A model generated the notes under the pieces. That model made no database searches, was not told where the DNA came from, and saw only the letters and a program-made list of their open reading frames with translations. A program made the translations under genes and the position numbers. From Acidobacteriaceae bacterium (GTDB lineage Bacteria; Acidobacteriota; Terriglobia; Terriglobales; Acidobacteriaceae), in the NCBI GenBank assembly GCA_025462885.1, contig JAOAPN010000013.1, positions 496,001 to 560,000 of the forward strand: 64,000 nucleotides of DNA, given 5' to 3'. This document shows positions 54,301 through 62,600 of this stretch, piece after piece. Position 1 is the stretch's first letter. Each line of letters opens with the position of its first letter.

Positions 54301-57300
54301 GCATTCGAGGAGAACTGTACATCGGCGGAATGGGAGTAGCACGAGGATACCTAAATAGAACCGCACTGACAGCAGAGAAATTTGTGCCCAACCCATTCGC
54401 TCAGCCAGGTTCTCGTATGTACAAGAGCGGCGACTGGGCACGATGGCTGTGGAATGGCAGTTTGATGATTATCGGTCGAACCGACAATCAGGTGAAAGTT
54501 CGCGGTTTCAGAGTAGAGTTGGGAGAGGTTGAGAGCGTCCTCCGACGTCATCCAGCGATAGAGGAGTGTTTGGTAGTTCTCCACGGAGACGCGGCATCAG
54601 AGCGACGCCTAGTCTCCTACTTCGTGGGAGCGGGCACACAAAGCGAACTGCGTGAGCACCTCCGTCGGAGTCTGCCCGACTACATGGTGCCCAGCGCCTT
54701 TGTGAAGCTCGAGGCTCTACCTAGAACGGCAACGGGAAAGATTGATCCGAAGACACTGCCACCACCCGAGTTCAAACCTGAACATGAAGAAGGCATCGCC
54801 CCAAGGACGTCCATCGAGAATACCTTAGCCGGAATTTGGGCGGACGTGCTGGGGATCGACAATGTGGGTGTCAACTATAACTTTTTCGCTCTCGGTGGTG
54901 ACAGCTTGCTTGCGATGCAGGTCGTATCAAGAGCGAGAAAGGCAAACCTCCGGCTTACGCCTCGGCAATTGTTTGAGTATCAAACGATAGCGGGGCTCGC
55001 ATCCGTAGTTACGGATTATGCAGCGGTGCACGTTACAACGCCAGTTCCTCTGAGCAGCGAACTTCTTGAATTGACTCCTATCCAATTGCGGTTATTTAGC
55101 CAGGTACTTCCGAAGCCTGAACATAACAACCAGTCGAACCTGTGGACGGTCGATGCGTCCATAACGGATTCGGATCTGAGAAGAGCGCTGAATATTGTCT
55201 TCTCCCGTCATGACGCCCTTCGTCTACGCTTCAAAAGGAATGACTCACAGTGGATTCAGTGGTACGCCGCCAACGCTGGCATAGAAGTTCGATCTATCGA
55301 CGTCTCCGCTCTAACGGCGGGTGAACAAGATAGGTACCAAAAGGAGATTGCTGATAGAAAACAACGCAGCTTCGACCTAGAGAGTGGACCGCTGGGGGCT
55401 GCCACGATATTTGATCGTGGCGTGAGGGGACGAGTCCTGCTGCTGATTCTCCATCACCTGATCGTCGATGTTGTTTCTTGGGGAATTCTTCAGCGCGAAC
55501 TTGACGACGCATGCAGAGCAATATTGCATGGGGAAATTGTGACAGAAGACGAACCGGGAAGCTCTTATCTCGACTGGTCCGGCGCACTCCGCAGGTATGC
55601 TACGGCCGATGAGCTTCATGATCAACGCGAATATTGGGTACAGCAAAATGCTGAAGGTATTCCCAAACTAAAGACGGACTATCCCGGAAGAAATCTCCAA
55701 AGTGATAGCGCCGAAGTTCGCACTCAGCTCGATCGCGATGAGACGAAGGCTATCTTATCGGCAATTTCCAAAATGGGAGCCGTCCAGCTCCATGAGGTTC
55801 TCATCTGGGCACTCGCTGAGACCATCGCGGGGTTGATAGGGCACGAAGACGTATTTCTCGACCTGGAGTCACACGGACGTGAAGAGATTACAACGGATCT
55901 CGATTTGAGCAGGACAGTCGGATGGTTTACTAGCGTATATCCGCAGAGACTTTCAATCCCGACTACAGCAGTCATAACCGATCGCATAGCATCGATCGCC
56001 CATCAATTGCGGAAGGTACCAGACCGCGGAATTGGCTACGGGGTACTCCGTTACATCTGTTCTGACGAAGAAATCCTATCGCGGGGGCGCGATGCAGAAG
56101 TCATTTTCAACTATCTGGGACACATTGATAGGCGTGGTGATTCTGGTTTGATCCGCCTAGCTAGGGGGCCGCATGGACCCGAACGGGCTCCGGAAAATCC
56201 TCGAGAATACCTATTAGAGCTCAACTGCGCTGTCGTTTCAGACAAGCTACAGGTCAGTTGGGTCTTTGGACGAGAAGTATTTGCCGAAGACACCGTTGTC
56301 TCTATTGCCGAGAGATACAACGGTCACTTGAGAAGCTTGTTGGGAACATTGGGAACAAGCGACAATTTTCCGCGGCCGCGTATCATTGCTGATGACTCCT
56401 CGGTTGCTGATCTAGTGCACATCTCTTCCAGAGAGGATGCAGAAAGCGAAGACATTCAAGATGCCTACCCTCTTGCTCCGATGCAGGCCGGCATGCTTTA
56501 CCATGCGGCTCTGGAAGAAGATGTTCAGTTCTACCAGGTCTCTGTTGCCTACCTCATAAAAGGTCCCCTTGATCAGGCCCTATTCCAACATGCGTGGCAG
56601 GCCGTCATCTCCAAATATGAGGTTTTAAGGACGTCAATTCAGTGGGAGGGTTTACCCGAGGCTCGCCAACGGGTACACAAGTCAGTTCAAGTCCCTTGGA
56701 TGAAAGAGGATTGGCAAAACCTGACGGAAAGTGAGCAGATGCTCCGTCTCGATGAAGCGATTCAGGCCGATCGCAAGCGTGGATTTGATCTGTCACGGCC
56801 TCCCTTGATGAGATTTGGCGCTTTCCAAGTGAAGGAGCAGGAGACCTGGTTCCTTTGGAGCCAACACCACATCCTTCTCGACGGGTGGTCGTGCTCAAGA
56901 ATCCTTGGGGAAGTTACTGATGTCTATGACAGTTGGAATAACGGGCGTTCTGTCACAATCTCTGCACACCGTCCCTATCGCGACTATATCCAGTGGCTGA
57001 TGGATCAGAACCAACAAGCTGCACAAGACTTTTGGATGGAACAAGTAGAAGACTATACGTTTCCAAAGATCGTTGGATTGGGTCCATTACGGGATCACGA
57101 TCAGGCCTCGCGAATCCGCTCTGATGCACGTCTGCAGGCCAGCGCGACCGCTGAACTGCATTCCTTTGCTAGGCGGCATTCGATTACGCTAAACACTCTT
57201 TGTCTCGGTCTCTGGGGTTTTCTCTTATCAAGATATACGGCTACCAACGACATCATCGTGGGAGCAACGTTCTCTGGACGCCACGTCGATCTCGATGGCA

Positions 57301-59663
57301 TCGAAGAGATGGTCGGGCTCTTCATAAATACTCTCCCTGTAAGAATCCGCACAACAGCCGATATATCTGTCGGTGAATGGCTAGCCAATCTACAGCGAAC
57401 GCTTGTTCAGCTAAGAAACTTTGAATACACCCCTCTAGTGTGGATACAGCAGTGGGCATCGCTCTCGCCCGGCTCCTCCTTATTCGAGGCGCACTACATC
57501 TTTCAAGCTCCATTGGGACGAGCCCAGGAAGAACTCGCAACAGAGCCTCGATTGCGCATCGAAGGAACGCGGGGAACCGAGTGGAATCACTATCCGTTGT
57601 CACTTCTAGTAGCCCCCGAGAAGGAACTGCTGATCAGTCTGACATATAGCCCTTCTCGGTTATCGCAGAGGAGCGCTCGTCGACTAGTGGTGCAATTTCA
57701 AGAGATCTTGCGTCAAGTCTCCTGCAATCCGGAGATGCGTCTGGGAGATATATCACTCACAATCGATCAAAACGATGCGCCGCCGTCAACTCTGACGGCC
57801 CGTCCTCCACACGGTGATGCTCCATCTCTCCATGCGATTTTTGAAGAGCAGGTGAGGCGCAGTCCCGACGCTCCGGCTGTTGTCTTCGGGGCATCCACTC
57901 TTAGCTATTCCGAGTTGAACCGTCGTGCGAACTGTATCGCCAGGGAACTCCTAGGACGAGGGGTCTCGCTAGGTGCGAGGATTGCTGTGTATCTCGAGAG
58001 AAATCTCTCCCTGCCGGCCGCTCTACTGGGAGTTCTCAAGGCTGGTGCATGCTATGTTCCGATCGATCCTGCGCAGCCCGACGAGCGGCTGCGGTTCGTC
58101 CTCGAGGATTCCATGCCGCATATGGTGATCAGCCAAAAGGAACTCCTCTCCCGAGTCACGAACATGGTGCCAGCCGATGTAGTCCTAGACGTCGATGAAA
58201 TCCTTGCAGCGAGCCTAGACGAAATCGACGACGAGGTCAGTTCCGCATTCCTGTCCGCTACAGACGATTGCCTTTCATACGTTATCTACACTTCCGGTTC
58301 CACCGGATTGCCTAAGGGAGTAATGGTGCGGCACAAAGAAGTGACCCGCCTTCTTTGGGCGACGTCCAGCCTGTTCGATTTTCGTACTAGTGATACTTGG
58401 ACGATGTTTCATTCGTTCGCATTCGACTTTTCAGTTTGGGAAATGTGGGGTGCGTGGAGTTCAGGAGCGAGACTGATCATTGTTCCCACTGAGATCTGCC
58501 GTTCTCCGGATCTTTTCCGCGAGATGCTCTCGAACCAGCAAGTGACGATTCTCAGTCAGACGCCGAGCGCCTTTGAAATGCTGGCCTTACTCGAACACGT
58601 CGCTGTCAGTTCTTCCCTTTCACTAAGACTGATCGTTTTTGGCGGCGAGGCACTTCGATACAGCGCTCTCAAGCCATGGATAGAACATCACGGCGACACG
58701 AATCCGACTCTGTTCAATATGTATGGAATTACTGAGACGACCGTTCATACGACTGTTCGCCGAATTAGCGCCGAAGATGTTTCCACGGAGCTCGAAAGCC
58801 CTATTGGGACCGCGTTGGCGAATTCTCGAATCTGTCTACTCGACGAATTCCTGGAGCCAGTGAAAGACGGCACGATTGGTGAGCTATGTGTCGGCGGTGA
58901 GGGTGTAACGCTCGGTTATATGGGCCGGCCCGACCTGACCGCAGAACGCTTTTGCCCGGATCCCTTCGACGGCTGTGGAGGTCGACTCTACCGTTCTGGA
59001 GATTTGGCACGGGTACGAGCAGACGGCGAACTCACGTATTGCGGAAGGGCGGATAGGCAAATCAAGATAAACGGGTATCGGATCGAGATGGGGGAGATTG
59101 AAGCGAGAATCCGGGATTATCCCGGCGTCGTCGCAACCGTTGTCACTACGAAAACAGAACTTTCTGGCATGAAGGCGTTGTGTGCATATTACGTTTCCAG
59201 TGCACGCATACCACCTCATGATTTCAGGGCTTATCTGACAAGCTGTCTCCCCCAACACATGGTCCCAGCTGCTTTCGTTCTTGTTAGAGAGTTTCCCCTC
59301 ACGTCCAATGGCAAGCTCAATTACGACGAGTTGCCGTCACCTGAACCCCATGACTATTCGGTAGCCGTATATAGAGAACCTACCGGAAGCACTGAGGTTC
59401 GTTTGGCTTCCATCTGGGAAGAGGTCTTGGCTACTCAACGCGTCGGCCGGCTGGACAATTTCTTCGCGCTCGGTGGCCATTCTCTACATGTAATGAGGAT
59501 CGTCGCAATGATCCACACTGCTTTTGGTGTTCGGCTCAACATCAAGGCCATATTCGCGCATCCTCTTCTTTCGTCGATGGCCGCGGAGATTGATCACGCT
59601 CTGCATCCATCAGGTTACGAGCAGGGCGAACAGTTAGCTGCGAAAGTAATCACTATTCCTTAA
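42387..59663 (+). CDS. Giant hybrid PKS-NRPS: KS-AT-ACP-AMT / C-A-T / C-T / C-A-T-E / C-A-T
   Basis: This 5758-residue synthetase reads as follows, with rough residues. KS 8-430: Cys180 in TACSTSL, His315 in HGTGT, His354 in NIGH. AT 530-830: Ser625 in GHSMGE, and a HASH motif suggesting malonyl-CoA. ACP: Ser945 in GADSLLLM. PLP class-III aminotransferase 1110-1560: Lys1399 in YGKLIGGGFPIG. C 1590-2020. A 2035-2530: code D-A-S-T-V-A-A-V-C, Tyr-type. T: Ser2573. C 2630-3055: HHIVTDEWS. T: Ser3117, with no A domain between. C 3172-3600. A 3632-4118: D-L-T-K-V-G-E-V-G, Asn-type. T: Ser4173 (GGDSLL). E 4222-4670: HHLIVDVVSW. C 4690-5120, DCL-like. A 5145-5650: D-F-W-S-V-G-M-V-H, Thr-type. T: Ser5699. 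No KR, DH, ER or MT domain is seen. The start is TTG 42387 or GTG 42396, without a clear ribosome-binding site. Confidence 0.93.
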   Translation: MSTVNYPAHSIAVVGLACRFPGARDASEFWRNLVEEVESIEFFPHAVLRERGMKTSEWSDPAYVAAHGTVPHAHAFDAHYFGISANEARAIDPQQRLLLECAHAGLEDAGCDPTGFLGRVGVFSGCGSSQHAARVRADAELMSALGNEIVQLSNSRDFVSTRISYKLGLTGPSIAVLTACSTSLVAIHLACQSLLLRECDLALAGGATVDAEPVGYRFVNGGKLSPDGHCRAFDRSAAGTVPGSGAGIVVLKRLEDALRNGDSIRAVIRGSAINNDGDSKVGFTAPAIRGQAQCITEALSVSEIGPEAIDFIETHGTGTPLGDPIEIAALSEVFSGTNRKEKCAIGSVKTNIGHLDAAAGVAGFIKAVLTLQNQAFPATLHYQSPNPETQLSRTPFYVNTTLKRWDDRVTPLRGGISAFGIGGTNVHVILEEGPAISPPSGRDAPQLIVLSTKTSSSLHASRSNLAAFLQTHETLALRDLAFTLQEGRQAHPERCAAVADSVGATRDLLLHGNGTSWFSNTAKQSISIAFLFPGGGTQYLGMAQDLYERIPFFQETLHRCFSLAVNELGIDLSQIVFPKTDRAKEAQAELASIKYALPALFSIEYAIGQLLIASGIRPKAMLGHSMGEYVAATTAGVFTLDGALRVVSARARLMNSLPKGTMLAVPMSESEAKELCSREIELAAVNSQSNCVLAGSCDAIEALERQLTAREVVTRRLHISHASHSSAMEPILDTFADVVREVPLSAPDLPFLSNVTGTWITADEATDPAYWVNHLRNTVRFSDGLARLRETRPTLLIESGPGQTLTTFAMRDIPHSESTVVTALPSANDAIRSDTQFLSVMGAAWTCGVDIDWSVIRSKGRHSRVSLPTYPFERTEYRVACSRQGASVSEVSGETEMSKANEESSIAGFREDIHTRIRSVFAKLMGIDVAVIGRDRTFLSLGADSLLLMQASRKLESEFGISIPFRLLLTKLSTSDDLGNYLMENLPSRPFRGQSTIENRDPAETSGNTAGPAQAHSSPPVREEAEAGMARSTSALHEIFHRQLAVMQAQLEVLNTGRLGPSLGSLERPSDIDGVRTAPVDRQSMGTGRDFPNQGDRMMSHGPHRPVKLTLNQNAELTHEQRDYFEIFVHGYNTRTRRSKEYAATYRAVLADNRASIGFRLATKELVYPIVGTRSEGVRLWDLDDNEYIDFTLGFGVHFFGHRPGFIVDAVEDQLENGFHLGPQSDLAGPAAKLVCELTDMDRVAFCNTGSEAVMTAIRIARTVTQRNRIVLFRNSYHGCFDGVLARPTFDEGELRSLPVAPGTPQGMVDDVAVLQYGADEALSYIEQNAQNIAAVLVEPIQSRNIEFQPRLFLKQLRATTTKLGIALIFDETITGFRLEQKGAQGFFGIVADLAIYGKLIGGGFPIGIVAGKAFLMDAIDGGSWSFGDDSFPEKSQTFFAGTFCKHPLAMAAVCAVASHLKKEGPNLQAELNARAARLVNRLRSVIATANAPIRITTCCSLFQFHVDGNDIFASLLFAHLVQHGMYIWEGRGCFLSTSHSDEDCDKLVRALADTLSELRSAGFDTKDRAKELYSQESTPSESGMLQLRQYPLTLGQKQIWIHSQISEAASCAYNEQFLCRLEGTLDEAALRQAILDVVQQHEGLRTIFDASGENQYVLSSIPIDLRVHRLSERKTESSPWLKTLRQPFNFTQGPMFRVNVFQQSDSEQILQIVFHHLAIDGVAFSLLYRDLSTAYAARERGERGSLPVAMQLSEYLELIKTRSDSRTEDKISWLRDFDGAVPLAMPTDHPRRGMPTGETDDVRLRLSPDLVTNVSNFGRSNGLTLFMSLLGTLFAALHRFSGQDDIVLGVPYEGRPFPGSESVVAQCIDVLPIRSRVSWSDSLDKLLVRTRDLLLTAYERDTFTYMLLQEQHSSGSRRLPLISVAFNLEPQKTTTGERPRGFGSLSTSKMDNLTGALAKVDIHFDAVEHDAGIDLICQYNRDLYQVTTMDSLLSAWRHTLQQFCVSPECPLDQISVLQEAQRELVLRKWNETGVSYPREECIHDAFERQVQASPDAIAIVFDDTEYTYSEVNQRANQLANYLISIGAGPEVRVGVHLTRGPEQIISILAVLKAGGGYVPLDPSYPVERLKVLVEDSNAPLILSETQVVDTLPLTNTFVVVVDGESSTDIRAQSFDTPRTATVSDNLAYIVYTSGSSGRPKGVEACHRGVTNLAYAQAKQFDIALGRRVLQFASLSFDASVSEIFSTLLTGATLVVARSHEILPGPSLRETLQRGKVNVVTLPPSVLAVQDSTHLPELNTVVSAGESLPSSVVAAWKTNFRKVINAYGPSETTVCASLGECISVAAVPGIGRPIDNMQVYVLDPNLDPVPLGAIGELYIGGAGVARGYLGHPSLTADRFIPDPFGDTNCRIYRTGDLGRWTGNGTLEFVGRSDRQLKLRGFRIEPEEIERALIAQFSVRAAAVVVREDSPGDRRLVAYIVGDSDANRIQDRLSASLPDYMIPNHIVTLEALPLTANGKLDVNSLPLPEFRSAEPTPELPTTPLEATISEIWADILNVARVNAVDDFFALGGHSLLATRLVVRLRDVLGIELSVGTLFENPTVRSLVAWIDAKRSTTIAREPEIVPMSNQPSAPLSSSQERLWFLDKLHPSSSLNNVASGLRLKGQLNVEALVRAFEDIVGRHEILRTQFIDSSEGPRQVAIPHASVPVSVEDLRYLPEHEREALIKRLLRKEASKPFALEKERPVRATLFKLADENHILLVCAHHIVTDEWSTGIFFRELAFLYRQHCLGEPAQLPALRFQYRDYAVWQRQQIVSDDLAWWSRHMSGAPDVSTIPSPHPRPAVLSNRGAFQPIRISQELALQIREFAKRERSTLFITFLTALQTLVAKYSASSDVVIGAPFSGRLRPEWNDLIGLFVNVLPLRTDLSGDPSFREAMSRVRLVTAEASDHQAVPFDHLVKEFRLGRSSNIPPLFQITLTLNEKPKERITLQHLDIVPLEVGIDGVKADISLVVSADGESFDGGFIYNTGLFDGASMSNLSEEFVHLLEQAIKDPDTVLSTLTSKQKTVSPVHTAVDVGMRFVKPDSPLEQVIARVFSTVLARSHIGASDNFFEVGGHSLLAVRAVAHLGEIVGVPISVQTLFDYPTVNELAQWIAEKRELNLPVRRPIERTDQRESIPLSFAQERIWIQQKLQPSSSFYNMPAVKHFHGPLDAASFHRALKDIFNRHDILRTQFVEVDGIPRQVITPGVERILVQHDISHMPVPQREEERQAFIMRTAAAPFDLEQGPLARAVLVKLAEDDHLFILCFHHIICDGWSMTLFFEELLSSYTGNGLGSDSASGSGALQYADYASWQRTQSVDIVAGGLIWWKEQLKDVPPLLPLPTDYPRPPFQGDRSDVVPIALSAQTSAKLQAIAIEEGVTLYMVLLAAWAMVLALYCETEDIVVGTTVAGRTMPELEKIIGLFMNTVVIRTNVSDNPTFQEVITRVKRGALGAFDHQEIPFERLVKEIQPERTLSYTPIFQVLFELHEAMGSSTVSAGLTMSDVAVDIKVAKHDLQISLSTRPSGISGGLTFRTELFDRCSVEGIVSHFTHVITRLAENRQIRLAELSSASEKDLDTLMSVWNDKDDVMEAHRCMHHLFEAQVSKTPDAVALTFGDSTLTYHELDSLANQLAGKLSRFGVQQEARVGIYLERGFDIIVAIFGVLKSGGAYVPVDPGHPSDRVSYILTDSDCKVVLTNASLRDRMTRQDGLTPLLLDELLQEPSPSSQKPLKSDVSASNLAYVIYTSGSTGRPKGVAMHHRGICNYISWGIAAYGADSGNGAPVFSSMSVDLTITNLLPLFAGRPVHVLPEEDPIEHLAALFRTRPDFGLVKITPIHLSLLSNLLDPAEMAACSRTLVIGADFLMGESTVLWQDNAPGTRLLNEYGPTETVVGCSAYEIKQGAHRAGPVPVGRAIQNLKFYVLDSEMTPVAPGIRGELYIGGMGVARGYLNRTALTAEKFVPNPFAQPGSRMYKSGDWARWLWNGSLMIIGRTDNQVKVRGFRVELGEVESVLRRHPAIEECLVVLHGDAASERRLVSYFVGAGTQSELREHLRRSLPDYMVPSAFVKLEALPRTATGKIDPKTLPPPEFKPEHEEGIAPRTSIENTLAGIWADVLGIDNVGVNYNFFALGGDSLLAMQVVSRARKANLRLTPRQLFEYQTIAGLASVVTDYAAVHVTTPVPLSSELLELTPIQLRLFSQVLPKPEHNNQSNLWTVDASITDSDLRRALNIVFSRHDALRLRFKRNDSQWIQWYAANAGIEVRSIDVSALTAGEQDRYQKEIADRKQRSFDLESGPLGAATIFDRGVRGRVLLLILHHLIVDVVSWGILQRELDDACRAILHGEIVTEDEPGSSYLDWSGALRRYATADELHDQREYWVQQNAEGIPKLKTDYPGRNLQSDSAEVRTQLDRDETKAILSAISKMGAVQLHEVLIWALAETIAGLIGHEDVFLDLESHGREEITTDLDLSRTVGWFTSVYPQRLSIPTTAVITDRIASIAHQLRKVPDRGIGYGVLRYICSDEEILSRGRDAEVIFNYLGHIDRRGDSGLIRLARGPHGPERAPENPREYLLELNCAVVSDKLQVSWVFGREVFAEDTVVSIAERYNGHLRSLLGTLGTSDNFPRPRIIADDSSVADLVHISSREDAESEDIQDAYPLAPMQAGMLYHAALEEDVQFYQVSVAYLIKGPLDQALFQHAWQAVISKYEVLRTSIQWEGLPEARQRVHKSVQVPWMKEDWQNLTESEQMLRLDEAIQADRKRGFDLSRPPLMRFGAFQVKEQETWFLWSQHHILLDGWSCSRILGEVTDVYDSWNNGRSVTISAHRPYRDYIQWLMDQNQQAAQDFWMEQVEDYTFPKIVGLGPLRDHDQASRIRSDARLQASATAELHSFARRHSITLNTLCLGLWGFLLSRYTATNDIIVGATFSGRHVDLDGIEEMVGLFINTLPVRIRTTADISVGEWLANLQRTLVQLRNFEYTPLVWIQQWASLSPGSSLFEAHYIFQAPLGRAQEELATEPRLRIEGTRGTEWNHYPLSLLVAPEKELLISLTYSPSRLSQRSARRLVVQFQEILRQVSCNPEMRLGDISLTIDQNDAPPSTLTARPPHGDAPSLHAIFEEQVRRSPDAPAVVFGASTLSYSELNRRANCIARELLGRGVSLGARIAVYLERNLSLPAALLGVLKAGACYVPIDPAQPDERLRFVLEDSMPHMVISQKELLSRVTNMVPADVVLDVDEILAASLDEIDDEVSSAFLSATDDCLSYVIYTSGSTGLPKGVMVRHKEVTRLLWATSSLFDFRTSDTWTMFHSFAFDFSVWEMWGAWSSGARLIIVPTEICRSPDLFREMLSNQQVTILSQTPSAFEMLALLEHVAVSSSLSLRLIVFGGEALRYSALKPWIEHHGDTNPTLFNMYGITETTVHTTVRRISAEDVSTELESPIGTALANSRICLLDEFLEPVKDGTIGELCVGGEGVTLGYMGRPDLTAERFCPDPFDGCGGRLYRSGDLARVRADGELTYCGRADRQIKINGYRIEMGEIEARIRDYPGVVATVVTTKTELSGMKALCAYYVSSARIPPHDFRAYLTSCLPQHMVPAAFVLVREFPLTSNGKLNYDELPSPEPHDYSVAVYREPTGSTEVRLASIWEEVLATQRVGRLDNFFALGGHSLHVMRIVAMIHTAFGVRLNIKAIFAHPLLSSMAAEIDHALHPSGYEQGEQLAAKVITIP
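42411..47090 (+). other. PKS segment KS-AT-ACP plus aminotransferase (beta-amination unit)
   Basis: This is the N-terminal part of the giant synthetase. It adds two carbons from malonyl-CoA and, lacking a ketoreductase, leaves a beta-ketone. The in-line class-III PLP aminotransferase would convert the ketone to a beta-amine. The same order is known in McyE (microcystin), and a related one in MycA/ItuA/BmyA (iturinic lipopeptides). A low-complexity linker of about 130 residues joins ACP and aminotransferase. Confidence 0.85.
50275..51790 (+). other. C-T segment lacking an adenylation domain
   Basis: Within the giant synthetase a complete C domain (starts at PLSSSQERLWFLDKL) is followed after about 40 linker residues by a carrier domain (FFEVGGHSLLAVRAV, Ser3117). 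Not one A-domain core motif lies between them. The C-domain active site reads HHIVTDEWS, with Glu in place of the usual Gly. The frame is continuous, so an in-frame loss of an A domain, or trans-loading of the carrier, is implied. Confidence 0.85.
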
Positions 59664-59679
59664 TTGAGGAAAGCACAAC

Positions 59680-62600
59680 ATGTCATCGCGCGCCTCATCA
59701 CTTAATTCCTCTCCGGACTCGCTGGGTCCCCTTCAGAGCGGTGCACTCGATCGACCGCAATCTGATGCCTGGATAGCCCAAGAAGTTAACGAGACGTTGG
59801 GCCTCTCGTCAACTGCATCGTATGCGCAGGAACGACTATGGTTCCTAGAACGCGTCGGTCAAGGCGGAGTAGCTTACAACATCTTAGCGCCGATACATCT
59901 TAGAGGAAGATTGGACCCTGTAGCGTTTGAAGAAGCCTTCTGTGAAGTGGTTAGGAGGCATGACACTCTCACGACTTCGTTTGAAGAGAGAGACGGCGTA
60001 CTCCTGCAGACAATCGACCCGCTTCACCAGGTGGAATTTAAGTTTCTCAATCTGGAATCGTTTGACCAAATCGAACGTGATCGAATTGCCAAGGAGAAAT
60101 TCGCACACATCTGGAAAAATCCGTTCGACCTCACGTCGGCGCCGCTTTACCGTGCTCAGTTGTTGAAGCTGTCGCAAGACGAATATTGGTTCCTCTTCTG
60201 CATTCATCATATTGTTTGTGATGGCTGGAGTATGGGAATCATATTCCAAGAGCTTTGGGCTTTCTATAACGCATATCGGGACGGGCTACCGTCACCATTG
60301 CCCGATCTCCCAATGCGGTACATCGATTTCTCAAGAGGGCAACGGAAAGACGCTGGATCGGCGACCGAGGTCGCGGCGCTGGCATATTGGAAAGAACATC
60401 TTACAGGTGCTCCGCCTCAGATATCGCTGCCAACCGATTTTCCCCGTCCGGGACATTCGACGCTCCGAGGTGCGAGTGTCCCCGTCGTCCTTGGCCACGA
60501 CGCTCTTCACAAGTTACAACGTTTTGCTACTCAAGAATCCGTAACGCTGTATATGGTAGTTCTCGCAGCTTTCACGGTTCTGCTCTCTCGCTATGCGGAA
60601 AGTGACGATATTGTAGTGGGGACTCTCGCAGCGGGCCGGACGCTTCCAGCCACTCAGGGGCTTGTTGGATTGTTTATGAACACACTCGCCCTGCGTGTCG
60701 ATCTGTCGGGAGATCCATCGTTTTGCTCCCTGGTCGGACGAGTTCGCGAAGTCGTCCTCAACGGCTACGAATATCAAGACCTTCCGTTTGGGCGACTCAT
60801 CGAGGAGGTCCGCCCCGAACGCAGCTTGAGTCACGCCGCGCTGTTCCAAGTACTGTTCCAAATGGCATTTGTGGATGGCGCAGATTCCAGCCAGCTAGCA
60901 CGTGATTTGGAAGTGAGGGCCATCCCGATCGAGAGCAGAGACACAGCAAAGTTCGACTTGACGCTTGATCTCGGCGTCCAGCCTTCGGGAATGAACGGAG
61001 CGTTGGAATACAGTCCCGATCTGTATAAAGAGAGTACGATCCGCAACATGGTTACTCAGTTCCAGCGAATACTGGAGCAAGTTGCGGAGGAACCTCTCAA
61101 ACCCATTTCTTCGCTTCGCCTAGTGGGCGATGACGAATGGGAGCGAGTCGTTCATTCTTGGAACCAAACGGCACGGAGTTATCCAATTCATCGAACGATC
61201 CAGGATATGTTTGAAAGCCAGGTAGATCGTACCCCGGACGCTCCGGCCGTTATCAGCCATGGGGAACAAACATTGAGGTTTGCGGATCTTGATATCCGAG
61301 CAAACCAACTGGCTCATTATCTGCAACAATCCGGAGTCGGCCCCGAGGTTAGAGTCGGGATCTGTATGGATCGGGTTCCTGATCTTCTCGTCTCGATCTT
61401 CGGGGTATTGAAAGCCGGAGGAGCGTATGTTCCGCTCGAACCAAGCCATCCCTCAGAAAGACGCAACTACATGCTTTCCGATTCAGATGTGTCGCTTCTC
61501 CTGACACAGACGCGGTACGTGGAGGGCTCTGGACTTCCGAATAGAGTACGACCGATACTACTCGATTCTGCTACAGCTTCCGCCGAAATAGCAGCCCAGC
61601 CGACAGAGAGGCCCGTTAGCACCGTAGATTCTAAGAACCTCTGCTATGTGATCTATACGTCAGGCAGCACCGGGCGTCCAAAAGGTGTTGCAATGCATCA
61701 TGCGGGAGTCTGCAACTACATTGCATGGGGCATTGATGCCTATGCCGCTGGCTCTGGAAATGGCGCTCCGGTCTTCACCTCAATGGCAGTGGATCTTACC
61801 TTCACAAATCTGCTTCCCCTCTTCGCGGGTCGCTCGGTTATGATGTTTCCCGAGGAAAATCCCGTTGAAGCGTTAGCCGAAGTGTTAAGACAAAAGCCGG
61901 ACTTCAGCCTGATCAAAATCACTCCAACTCACTTAAGTCTTCTCACTCCTTTGCTCGAAGATGCCGAGTTGAGCGGCGCCACACGATCCTTGATAGTCGG
62001 GGCAGATTTTCTTAGAGCAGAGACCACTCTCTTCTGGCAGGACAATGAGAATGGCACCAGGCTGTTTAATGAATATGGTCCGACGGAGACCGTAGTAGGT
62101 TGTTCTGCTCAGTTTATGGAAACGGGCCGGTTTAGAGCCGGCCTCGTTCCTGTCGGCGGACCTATATCGAACATTAGGTTTTATGTGCTCGACGATCAGA
62201 TGGAACCTGTTCCTATCGGAATGCCTGGCGAACTGTACATCGGAGGTATAGGCGTCGCCCGCGGCTATCTAAACCGTCCTGGCTTGACAGCCGAGAAATT
62301 TCTGCCGGACGCATTTGGGTCAACCGCAGGTCGGTTGTATAAGACCGGTGATCGCGCTCGCTGGACGGAGGAAGGAACCCTCCTCGTTTTGGGCCGCCTT
62401 GACAATCAGCTCAAAGTTCGGGGTTATCGGGTTGAGTTGGGGGAAGTCGATGCAGTGTTGCGGAGGCACCCTGACGTCATCGAATGTTTAATTACAGCTC
62501 GAACAAATCAATTAGGTGATACGCACCTTATCGCATATGTTGTCGGTCGCGCCTCAGAGCAAGCATTTCGGACCCACATGCGTCAGCACCTTCCGGAATA

